Shown one piece after another: positions 1-11,227 of a stretch of DNA of 64,000 nucleotides. Every line of letters starts with the position of its first letter. The stretch's first letter is position 1. Made by a program: the position numbers and the translations under genes. The notes below the pieces were generated by a model. It was not told the origin of the DNA. It did not search any database and was given only the letters and a program-made list of their open reading frames with translations. The stretch lies in contig VWPU01004160.1 of assembly GCA_013398955.1 (NCBI GenBank), positions 62,001 through 126,000 on the forward strand, given 5' to 3'. The stretch is from Callaeas wilsoni (lineage: Eukaryota > Chordata > Aves > Passeriformes > Callaeidae).

Positions 1-408
1 TTCCTTGCACTGTTAGAGTATAAAAAGGCAAAATTTCAAAATCAAGTATCTTCTGAGTAATGATGACACCTGAGTTGGGGTTGATAGCAAAGGCATCATC
101 TGTATTACCATCTTTTATTTCATAAACTACAGAAGACTGACTGTACGCTGCAACCATTCCAACAAAACTGCCAATGTTGGCACTTTCACTGATTTCTGTA
201 GAGTATTCTTTGGCTGTGAATTTTGGTGAGGCATTATCAGAAACTGTAACAAATATGTGCACAGAGGTCACTTCACTCATTGGAGGATGTCCTTTATCTG
301 TAGCTTTTACCATCAAGTTGTATTCTTCCTGGTTACTACGATCTAATTCCTTTGCAATTTTAATCATACCCAAAATGGGATCAATAAGGAAGGAATTTCC
401 AACATTGC
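1..408 (-). CDS. FAT1: FAT1 exon 10, 5' part (rest of EC14, start of EC15)
   Basis: The exon begins at 408 after a long pyrimidine tract and TTCACAG. It stays open to the window edge. In human FAT1 this is the largest exon, about 4 kb, so most of it lies outside. It completes the split Gly and reads NVGNSFLIDPILGMIKIAKE, then LDRSNQEEYNLMVKATDKG. The EC14-15 junction reads TVSDNASPKF with no DXNDN. EC15 has GMVAAYSQSSVVYE where DXD is expected, followed by DDAFAINPNSGVIITQK and LDFE. Human FAT1 has the same degenerate junction (TIADNASPKF). NAS is a possible but poor N-glycosylation site because Pro follows. Confidence 0.97.
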
Positions 409-2856
409 CTGTGAAGAAAAAGAAAGCAATTAAGAAAGAGGCACACAGAATTTAAGGGATGACTGCTTATATAGCTCTATACTTAAAGAGACAGAGAGAG
501 AACACAGAGACTATGAAAGTTTCTTAGTTTTGCTTGATAAACATTTGTTAGCCTGTCTGGAAAGTTTTCTGTAATCAAGAATTGGCAGTAATTCTAAGTT
601 TACTTGTGGAAATACTGCATAAAATATAGTTAGCAAAGCCATCCAAGCCTTGAAAATAAATGCAAAAATTTTCTTTTAGCAAACTTAAAGATCAACTGTA
701 GCTGAAAGAAACTTATATTCAGAAGTTAACATTAGTGGAAAAAAAGTTACATTTTATAATCTAAAACAACTGGACTGTTTTGGACAAGAAAAAAAGAAGG
801 GTTGTCACAAACCCTTGTGAATCTTAATTGTTTACACAAGTATTGTTTAAATCACTGCTTCAAAAATAAACTTTTTGAATAGGACAAGTAGTTACCTGTC
901 TCCTAACTTCCTATTCATACACAGACAAGTTATTCCCTGTGACGGTATTAGCAGAAAAATAACGCCTGCTGAGAAGAACCAGCTGCCATTTAATATAAAC
1001 ACTTGTTTGCTTCAAATTTTGAAATACACAGATGAACTACACTGCATACAAGATTCTGCTCATGTATTAAATGTGCTAAGATTTAACATTTTATTTACCT
1101 AAAAAACTACATTACTAAAGCCATGATCTCAGCATGAAAAAAAAATCATTAAAGACTTCTGAGCTCTGCACGCAAGTAGGCAAGAAGGAGGTTTTGTGTT
1201 TTGTTTGGGTTTTTTTACTGCTGGAGTTTTTCTGGTTCAGTATTTTTTGGTTTTTTAAAGGAGACTCTAAACACAGTGGCATTCTTAGAATATCCCATTA
1301 CAAATCTAAGCAGCCATTACAAGCATTTAAGGAATGTTCCTTCCACTTGCTTAGAATATCAATTATAATGCTTTAACCTCCCAGGAGATGACAATCCTAT
1401 AAAATAAACCTTACAAGTCTTACACTTAACTCTGATAAAAAGCTAGAAGAAAGGAAGAGAACAGCATGTTACTTCATTCTAGACTGCAGGCACACACATT
1501 TTTTCTTGCCATTGTTTGGCATTCATAAAACAAGCACTAACAAAATGGGAAAGGCAAGAGAAATACTTAATGGACATTAGTGTCCTGCTTAGTAAATGTC
1601 ATATTTCTAGAAATGACAGAAAAATCTCAGGTAGTTTAAGCAACTTATGAGACACTCAAAAACATTCATTCTTGTCAGAGTATCATAACCACAGCTTTGT
1701 TTTAATACAGTGTTAAAGTATGCTTTCATATGAAAACAGCACTTTGGGAAAGAAAAAGAAAATATTTATAGTAAATAATTCTTATCCTTTACACAGCAAT
1801 TTATGTAAAAGAAAAAAAAAGCATCTGCACATATCACTTTCTATGCAACAGTAACTTTTTACCTGTTGTTGTTCTCTTTAATATACAGTCTCTTATGCTT
1901 GTTACTGGGATTTTTATTTTAAATTATTTTTTACCTTCAAAGTAGTACTTCGCATAGGTAATTAATTTTAAATAACTTTTTTTTCCAGTCATGGTGACTA
2001 CAAAGCTCAGGACCTTGATAATGGCAAACTTGTATTAATTCAGATTTAATGGACTGAACCAAAAGCCACTCCTATCTGGTAAGTGAACTCAATCAATGTC
2101 ATCCTGATTTCTAATATAAAAAATTGCTATCATTTGAATCACATTGTTGTAGGCAAGTTCAGAAAGATACTCTGAGGTTAAAAATAAGGAACAGTTCTTT
2201 CCTGGCCTGCAATCAGAAAAGCGTCTTAATGCCAAATTGACTGACTATTAAGGAATTTCTCAAATATTTCAACAAGATAAAACAGCAGTCCCACTACTAA
2301 AATCAGTCAGAGGGAAGTATGGAAAGCAACCCCTTCCTTGCTGCACCTATCAGAAAGTTTAACTTAAAAGCTGGGATTATTTAGGGGTTTGGTACATGCA
2401 TATTTAAGTTATTTTTGAGCTCCTTACTTCTGCATTATACTGAACACGAAAGGACTTATCTCAGGGTCTTATTCTAATCATCAAATCCTTGCTTTGCCTA
2501 TGCCACAACACATAAGACTTACAATATCAAAAAAGAATGCATTTTTTAGACTTGAATGTAATGATTCTGTAATTTCTGAAATTACTCCTTTTGAGCATTT
2601 CAAGATGGCTTTTTCTTCCCCTACCACTAAAATATTCCGAATGTATCTAGAAGATAACATAAATAGCTAAAGGATATAGATGAATATTTGTAGTTTTCTT
2701 TTAAATAATCTGTGGCTGCATCTTCAATACATCTCTCAGAATATGGCACATAAACCTACACCGTCCCCCTTTATTTACAGATATGTTTTTACACACTTAC
2801 AGTTGAAAAAGTATCAGCGAGTTCCATGGATTGAAAATGTAAGAAAACAAATATAC
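409..2856 (-). other. FAT1: FAT1 intron 9 (2.4 kb)
   Basis: Phase 1, from GTATAT at 2856 to a strong acceptor (TTTCTTTTTCTTCACAG) before 408. I see no recognisable repeat family or structured element in it. Confidence 0.93.
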
Positions 2857-3067
2857 CTGATTCAATAGAGTACACAATTTCTGCGTTTTTTCCTTTGTCC
2901 TTATCTAATGCTGTAACCTGGAGCACTGCTGATCCAACAGCTGCTGACTCATACACTCGTCCTTCATAGGAAGGGCTGGTGAACCATGGAGCGTGATCGT
3001 TTGTGTCACTGACATTAATGACGACTCTGGCGTAGTTGCGCTTTACGGGAACATCTTGATCTCGAAC
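2857..3067 (-). CDS. FAT1: FAT1 exon 9 (end of EC13, start of EC14)
   Basis: The acceptor GTTGCAG lies before 3067, and the exon ends GAATCAG before the donor GTATAT at 2856. It is 211 nt long, entering in phase 0 and leaving in phase 1. It encodes [20 protein letters not shown], the linker DTNDHAP with its Asp intact, and the start of EC14 with [20 protein letters not shown] and [18 protein letters not shown] just before the linker is a potential N-glycosylation site. The match to human FAT1 is very close. Only 210 nt of intron separate it from exon 8. Confidence 0.97.
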
Positions 3068-3277
3068 CTGCAACAGTCAGCACATCACTAGTAATTAGCA
3101 CCGTTATTTCAGTAGCTCACCAAATATTAGTAATAATTCAAGGTGCAATCCTTCACAGAGTCGAAGACTACATAAAATTTAAACATACAAATAAAATGTT
3201 TGAATTATGGGGACAAACTAAAATGACATTAAAAAGTATCTGTCACTGACAGCAGAAGAAATCTCACGCGGACATAC

Positions 3278-3553
3278 CATTATTGTGAGAATATGCTGGT
3301 TCATGGTCTCATGATCCAGTTTTTCTGAAGCATAAAGGGAGCCAGTTGCAGGGTCCAGACGAAATTTTTTAAGACTGATGGGATCAGTGCTGCCCTGCAT
3401 AGTATAAATCAGTTTATTCTTCTCATCTCTGTCTGTGGCACTGACTTGCAGAATTTCTGTCTCTGGTAAGGTATCCTCAGGTATAACAACTTCATATTTT
3501 GAAGCAGAAAACTGAGGCCTGTGATTATTTGTGTCTATAACTTTGATGTACAC
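3278..3553 (-). CDS. FAT1: FAT1 exon 8 (end of EC12, most of EC13)
   Basis: The acceptor CATTTCAG lies before 3553, and the exon ends ACAATAATG before the donor GTATGT at 3277. It is 276 nt, 92 codons, phase 0 on both sides (a symmetric exon). The protein begins VYIKVIDTNNHRPQFSASKY, then VVIPEDTLPETEILQVSATD. It carries DRDEKNK as the DXD motif of EC13 and LDHETMNQ as its LDRE motif. The EC12-13 linker reads DTNNH, whereas human FAT1 as I recall it reads DTNDH. The codon at 3524-3526 is AAT, so a calcium-ligand Asp is replaced by Asn. The following acceptor restores V before RDQDVP. Confidence 0.97.
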
Positions 3554-6500
3554 CTGAAATGATACAATGGGAAGGAGAAAGCATTGATGATATTTGGTAA
3601 AAAGAAATGAAAGGAGGATGTTTCATTAAAAATCAGACCATAATACTGAAGTAATTCCACCTCAAGACAATTTTATTTTGCTGGGAGGAGGAGAGATCCA
3701 AGGCATGTAGGGAAGAAGAATGTCACTAAAGCCAAATCTGCCTCACCTTCCTCAAAGTCAAACCAGAAATCTGTACAACTAGAAACACCTTACATAAGAC
3801 ATCTTAAAGAGAATGATTTTTGTCCAAAGCAAGACAAAAAAAAATTCCTTGTTAATTTTAGAATTAAAAATTAAAAATACACGGTATGGATCCTGGAGTG
3901 GGTAAAAATCCTGTTTTGGGGTGCAAATTTACAGTTTTAAGCAATACTTTTTCAAGATGGTGGATGCATAATATTTCTCCTCGCCCTCCCGTAAAAACAG
4001 TCCTCTTTCAGCTCCTCACATCTGCAAGCCTAGGCAGGAAAAGAAAAGTAGTGGAATTCTCACAAAAGTGCATTACTTCGAAGAACTCCAGGTGGTATTG
4101 TTTACTATTCTCCAGCAATGTAGCACAATTTCAGCATAGCTCACTGGTCACCAACACAATTTCTCTGAAGTTATAGTTAAATTACATCAGGTGCTTCAAA
4201 TTGCAACTTTGTCTGTATAATATTGCTCACTGGAACCACACAGAATCCCTGCACCTCCACTTGCCTTTCACAGCATCAAAGTTTTGTATAAAAAGGATAA
4301 GACAGACAGCCACCATCCTGTTCCTTCAACAGCGATAACATCAGACAAGTAACAGTAATGCAGAGGAGCTGGTAAGTAGACAGCAAAGCTCCAGCAACAC
4401 ACAGCTAAATTCAGGTTCTTTATGTGCTGCACGTACAGCCATGCTTTTATCCATCCAAAGGTTAGGTGCTTTGTATAAATTTGTTAAGGGCTATAAACAG
4501 GCTTTTAAAATAGGTACTTACAAAATTTTAAGTGGGTTAAATTGCTCTTTGAAGACACTTACTGCTTTCCATTGGTAACTGGTGGAGTCTACAGATGTAA
4601 TTTACACAAGGTACCAAACTGCATGCAGTAGAAACTAAATTAGATGAATCCTGATGATGGCAAATAATTAGGAAATGCCATACCTCTTGCTAGCAGAAGA
4701 GGAAATATCAACCTTGCAAAACTAGCATCTTACACTAAAACTGAATCATTCTGCACACTGATAAAATACCTTGCAAGATGTTGCTATGGAGACTAAGGAG
4801 TTTCGTTTTGTCACAGATTAGAAACAGATTAAAGAAAAGAAACAAAGAGCTAGAATAATTATTGACTTTCAGTGGGGAGAAATATTAATGGTATGTGACC
4901 CAGGATACATATTAGGACAAGTTTTTAAATACATTAACTAACAAACTCAACTGGAAAATGAAAAGCAAGAATAAATACTATCTTAAAAATGTGATCTTTT
5001 TACATTGTCATGATTAGATACGATGCAATAAAGCACTACAAGCACAGTTGTTAGTTTCTTTTTAAATTTTGTGTAAATAAAATACATTTTAATGCCTCTT
5101 GATCTTTCAAGATACAAGATTTCTAGTACACTCACAAAGCATTTGAGTAAAAACAGTGCTCACTGAACAATGGTGCTCAGGAAAATGAAAAATGATACCA
5201 AATGAAGATGAACAAACAATTAAGAAGAACAAGCAAACATAAAACTGCAACACTCAATACAAATCAAACATTTTTGCATAAATGAAAGTTTTAAAGACCA
5301 TATACAATCACAACACTCTATTAATGGATACTATGCTTTCAAAATGAACTCATCGCCAATTTTTTTATTGAATTTCCACCCCCAAGAAATTATTAAGGTC
5401 AGACTCTGAAAAAAACCAAAGTGAAAAGATAAGGTGTCAAATTCAATGAATTTAAATGAAAACTGCTATTTAAGTTTATGTCTATTTCCACTCCCAAATG
5501 AGGAAACACAGAAATTTAGGTTAAAATTGGAAGTGAGAGGGTATGCAATTACAGAGCAACTCTGTTAAGTGAATCTTTGGAACAGAAGACACGGCCACCT
5601 GTGCTGCTGGCACTACACAAAACAAATAAAGAAAAACAGCATTTCTAGAATGGAGCACCACAAAAAACCCCATGCAAACTACTAAGTTAAATGCCAGGAA
5701 TGTAGTGACCAACACCACTACAGGAATGTAAAACCAACATCAGTAACTGCAGGAGTAACCATATATCCAACGAACCAGCCTAACTGAAAAGTGAGTCGTT
5801 GATCATAGCATCAGGATTTAGCATCAACTCTGGTATTAGCTAGTGAAGCAGTTAAAATGACGCATAAGGAGACATCCTCCCAAAAGTACTGCTAGGCTAA
5901 ACAGCCCCTAAAAATGTACAGCACTATTAAATATGAATTATTAAAAAAAAGATTGCTGAGGAATAAACATAGTGACTCAGTCACTACAAATGCTTCGCTC
6001 AGGTATTCCATTACTTGTCACATTAGTTGCTCAGGCTGCAGTTTTTCTCCACACTGGTAAACTCAACTAGAAATACACAATTTGATATATTAGAGCAATC
6101 ATTTTAAATGTATGGAAAACACAAAGTTTATCTTCAACTCAAGTGAAAAGAATCCTACATACTCTAAGATTCATTTTTCTCTCAGTGATGTTATTACTTT
6201 ATGCCTCTGCAGATTCTGGTGGACAAGCATAATGTGACCCAATGGGTTCCCTTTTGGTAACTTGTCTAACTGCCCACTGGGCTGCTTTAATAAGGGCAGG
6301 GGGAAGGAATTACCCCCTTCTGTTTGACACTCACTGGTGGGAATGTAGCTCCACTACAGTTTTAAGCCCTGCAGTCCAAGAGAGATCTTGACAAAACGAA
6401 ACAAATCCAATGACAGGTCATTAAAATCAGCAGGGATTGAAAAGCAATCTGTCCACAGGAGGGGTGCAGGAAAGAGCCAGACTCTTCTCAGAGATGCACA

Positions 6501-9500
6501 GTAAAAGGAAAGGAGGTGACATTCACAAGCTCCAATAAGAGAAAATACAACCAGACATAAGAAAAAAGTTTTTTCAAGGATAGTTGTTTAACACCAGTAT
6601 AAAAGCAAGTCCAAGGAAGAGGTGTTGAGCCTAGACATCCCAGGCAGTTAGAACCTGACGAGTCACTGAAAAACTTGATTGACTTTGCAGTTTGCTCTGC
6701 TTTGACCAGGAGTTTTAACTAGAACTCCAGGGGCTCTTTCCAATGTAAACTATTAAATAAATTTACTAAGGAAACCTGATTTTCAAGTCAGGAATTCTTA
6801 CTGAGGCTAACTGACAGGTGCTAGATGTGCAATTACCTTTTGGAAGAGGACCAAATTTTCATGTAAACTGTTAAGACCCTGAAGTTAAATGGAAAGCACT
6901 TTCAGAAATAATTGTGAGTGCAGTTTTAAAGACCCATACAGAAAAATATGGTTTAGTGTATCTGAGAACAAAACACATGAAGAACTCATGTTATTCTAAC
7001 GCAACATGTAGCAGAAAATAGAACTAGCTATTGAACATTTCTCAATGAAATTGTAAGATTCAATTAAATGAAATACGCTAATATTATCTCTCTTAAGAAA
7101 GATCTGCACATTAAAGAGGCACCATATAGAAAAGCTTGACATTAGCAGACCATAACAAGATCTTTGAAACAAAATTCTCTGGAACTAAAGAAGCTCCACT
7201 CATTTTGCAAAGCTGTGCAAGGGCTGTGTTGCACAGCTGCCTTCTGCCCACAGATCCCACTGAGAGCAATGCACACTGGTTATCCAGAGAACAAAGCAGC
7301 CCAGGATTACTTTGAGGAAGGACTTCAAATCTATTAATAATCTGGCAGGTGAAACCTCAATTTGCATAGGGATGTATTGATTGCTACTAAGTTATAGAGA
7401 AGATATGTGCCATTGACAAAACATACTCAATGCACAATATTTAAACATAATGTTCCTTTAGATTGCTTTAGCATCATTTTTCATTTACTGAGTCTATGTG
7501 GAGTTTAAAATCTAATCCTGTCCCATAATTACATTATAGTTACATTGATATACTTATAATAATTTTCATAAATAAAAAGTTGTATTATCCAGAGATAATA
7601 TAACTTCATTCCAGTTCTAAATGTCTCTGTAGAGCAGTGTAATCGCAAGCAAAAAAGCATGCAAAAATGCAGTAAATGAAGATTATTCTATACTTCATTC
7701 TCAAAGTATCCCATCCATATAAATTTTGCATAAAGCAAGAATAAATATTCTGCAATAGCAAAGCAATAGGTAAAATGCTGCAATTATCTGCAAAACATCT
7801 GAAGTATTACTTTCAATGAAAAAAATGTATAGCAATGACTGCAAGTGGCTATAGCCAGAAAGAGGACCTTTTCTTTTTGTTTTCCCCCAAAAATCAATTC
7901 AATAGTTCATTCATCACTACTTACAGCCTGTGAATAACCTTTTCTGTTTCAGTACATAGGTACACTGATTTGTGGGATTTAGTTATTTAGTTTCTGTATT
8001 TTTATTTTATTTTTAATCATAATCCTTCCAAGTGTGACACTAGTAATTTCTAACACCATGTCAAACACCACTACTGTAGGCCTGGAATTTGTTTGTCCTT
8101 GCTTTGCCTCATGCATTTGGCATTTAGATGCATGCAAAATTCTAATAGCCTCCACGCCTACTATTGCTTTATTTTTCAAAAAAGCTATTTAACTGAAGTC
8201 CTGAAAGAGTCAAATACTCTACAGATGTTAATGGCCCAAGGCCAGCAAATGCCTTCCAGTTAAAAGTCAGATTCAATACACTGCTTTTACACAGTAAGAT
8301 TTTCATTTCTTGTGCCCCTCCCCAATTTCTTGCAAATGTCATTTCCTTTTTCAAATTAAATGTAAAATTACTTACTCTGCTGTTAATCTAGGGCTGTTAA
8401 ATTGTTTACTGTATATCCAGTGTTTATAGCAATTACTTTGTAAGCTAAAAGCTCTGTATGGCATATTGTTGTTCCTCATGTATGCACTCAGAATTCAGAA
8501 TTTCTTTTGCCTGTCACTCCATTTTAATTGTTTAACAGCTCTTAGAAGAATCCAATGCCACACAAGCATTTAAACTTTCATCATCAGTATTTCAGCATTG
8601 TGTAATGGAGTCTACATACTGGCAGCCATAAATCACACCTTCAGGTTTGATTTTGTATCAACATTTTTAACCCCCTAATTTAAGACTCATCTGAAATGCA
8701 TCTTTTGAGTGATAGTCCTGAGGGTTATTTTAACAGATTAGTGCATTTGGGTGGGCCAGGAGTTATGGGGGAGATCAGAGAATCAATTAAAATCAGGATC
8801 ATGCACCGACAGTTGCAGAGTTTGAACTAATCCACACTCCTCAGTCTATACACCACAGTAACATGAGACTCCAACAGCGTAACTTGTGCTCATCCCACAA
8901 GCAGGGTAAAAGGAAGACAACGCAAAGGATGTCTTTGTGCTTTTTTGTAAGAGAAACCACAATCTCTGATCCTGCCAAGCCTGAGAGAGGAAGAGAAAGA
9001 TATGAAAAACGATTATAGAAAAAGCAATCACAGAAATGTCAAACTTAAGACTACTACTCCAATTCTTCTGGAGAAGAGTGCTGTGGTAAATGTTTATCAT
9101 GTTCACTTAGCTTCACACAATGTTAAAATAACAAATTCATTTAAAGAACTTGAACAAAAGGTACACTGTGCACTTCCAAGAAGAGCTAAATGAATCACAT
9201 AACTCAGAGAAAGAGAAGGGGTGAGGGTTGAAGTAATTTTTTCACCTTCCAGTTCTTGCTTGTTCTAAAAGACAAAACAGATTATGGTTCAACTGTGACA
9301 GCTCAGGATATCTGCATAAATTCAGCTATGCAAGCAGCAGCACTGCATAGGCTATCTGCATTCACTCACCAAGGCCCCATATTAAACCTTTCCCAGTCCC
9401 CAGGCTACCCCAACACATTATATGATGGCATTTTTGACTGCATTTTTGGAGTAGGGTGGGAATTGTGTATGGAAAAGCCTCTTGCTGTCTTTCTGACTTT

Positions 9501-11087
9501 TAGCTGAATTTGTGTTTCTTCTATTTTTTGTCCAAAGTAATTCCTGCCTTCTATCCAGCATTCTGTAATCGCTAGAAGTGAATCTGCTCAATATTTTTAC
9601 TACAAGTAGGCAAATTTAACAAATTTACAGCAGGATTCGCCAAACCTTTTATGGTGGTTAGCAGCACCAGAGGCAATGGCACCACAGCTATGATTGCAGC
9701 AAGTTCCTGCTGGGAAACATGCTGCTGTCTTTGAAGATTCATGGTCTAGAAAAATCACTCACAATTGTCACCATTAAAGGAAAAGGCATTTCTCAAAGGA
9801 AACTGCTAAACTTGGTCAGCTTCTACTATCAAATTTACTAAATTTGACCTATCAAGCCTCCAGACATGCAGTCAGCTCAACAAAGATTCTGTTTAAAATC
9901 CTGAACATTGACAAGAAACATCCTTCCCTCTGGCCAAAAGCAGAAGACAACATATAAGACAATAGAAAAGATAACAGAAAAACATATGTACTGCACATAA
10001 GCTGAACAGGAAGAAATTGCATTTGTAGCACAGATCTCTAGGTACAGAAAAGACAGCAGCAACCCACTTATTGCTCTTTGAGTGCCTGAGGGCTAGGTCA
10101 ATGATAGGGGTAGGCAATACACACACATCACTGTCCAAGTCCAACAGTCTTTAATCAGTAAATAAAGCCTTTCCTTCCTATTTGGAAGAAAAGAGAAGCT
10201 CCCCTACGATCATGGCTCTATTCACACCAGCCTCAGCTAAACTGTTCTTTCAAATACATTCAGGTTCTGGGCTGGGGAAAGAAATTAGATGGGAGAAACA
10301 GGCAGGATATACATCATAAACTACTTTACTATGAATTCTTTCCAGTACTGTCACAAAAGGCTTCTGCACCTTAAAGTGAACTTACTAGTCCAACTGCAAA
10401 GAATTGCCACCATCACAGAGCCTTAGTAAAAAGGTAATTTTAAAGAATTGGTTTGTCTGAGGTTGCTGCATTTTGGAGATTGTTTAGCAATCTCTATTTC
10501 CACCAAAGCTAAAATAGAGTGTTTGGGACGATACAAAGAGATGGTTTAATCTAAACCTTGTTTCTATATGTACACTATGCAGAAGAAGCAGCCCAGTTTC
10601 ATATAAAACATTACTTGGACATTGTACAACTGGTCATCCGCACATCTTGCAAGGGGAGGGGAACCACAACATTTTAAAATGGTTGTCTTTAAATTTCAAG
10701 TACAATAATCAATTTATTTAGCGATTTCGCGGAAGGCTGGTAAAGAGGAGTAATTCAGATAAGTAGTATTAATCCTTTTGTTGTGAGAAAACCATGCATG
10801 CAGGGGCTTAGTTTCTGTTTTCATTTATTTAGCTGTAGGAACATGATGTAACTTAAAAGCTGTTGGTTCAGACTACAGTGTAGTAACACACAACCTTACA
10901 CCTAAACCAGCAAACAACACAGCTCTGTGCATATCAGAATCCACTTCTCTTGTAGACAAAGTCCCTAATTTAGATTAACCATGTTCATTGCCTAGGAGGA
11001 AAAAAATGGTAAGAGGAAAACCCAACACCTTCCCCACCCTCCAGCTACACACTCTTTCTATAAGTGTTTCATCAGAAAGTTCATTAC
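3554..11087 (-). other. FAT1: FAT1 intron 7 (7.5 kb)
   Basis: Phase 0, from GTAATG at 11087 to CATTTCAG before 3553. No mobile element is recognisable. One GC-richer hairpin stands out at 7211-7238. Several open frames of 60 to 96 codons occur on both strands without recognisable domains. Confidence 0.92.
7211..7238. repeat. 10-bp perfect inverted repeat with 8-nt loop
   Basis: AGCTGTGCAA at 7211-7220 is the exact reverse complement of TTGCACAGCT at 7229-7238, with GGGCTGTG between them. Half of the stem is G/C, so it could fold in the FAT1 pre-mRNA. The flanks do not extend the stem, so it is shorter than a microRNA precursor. No function is assigned. Confidence 0.7.
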
Positions 11088-11227
11088 CTGAGTGCTGATA
11101 GATCTGGTTCCATCTGTTGCTTCTACTGTCAAGTTGTAATTTGATTTCTGTTCTGCATCAAGAGGTCTTGCAACAATGATGGTTCCTGTGCCCTTGTCCA
11201 CATCAAATCGACTGTCATAGTTGCCAC
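11088..11227 (-). CDS. FAT1: FAT1 exon 7 (middle of EC12)
   Basis: The exon starts at 11227 after CCTGAACAAG and ends in ACTCAG before the donor GTAATG at 11087. It is 140 nt long, entering in phase 1 and leaving in phase 0. It completes the split Gly and reads [20 protein letters not shown], then [19 protein letters not shown] and TRSISTQ, all close to human FAT1. LDAE stands at the LDRE position. NLT is a potential N-glycosylation site. The start is fixed by the fit to FAT1 and by the phase of exon 6. The acceptor has A at -3 and an interrupted pyrimidine tract. Confidence 0.96.
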
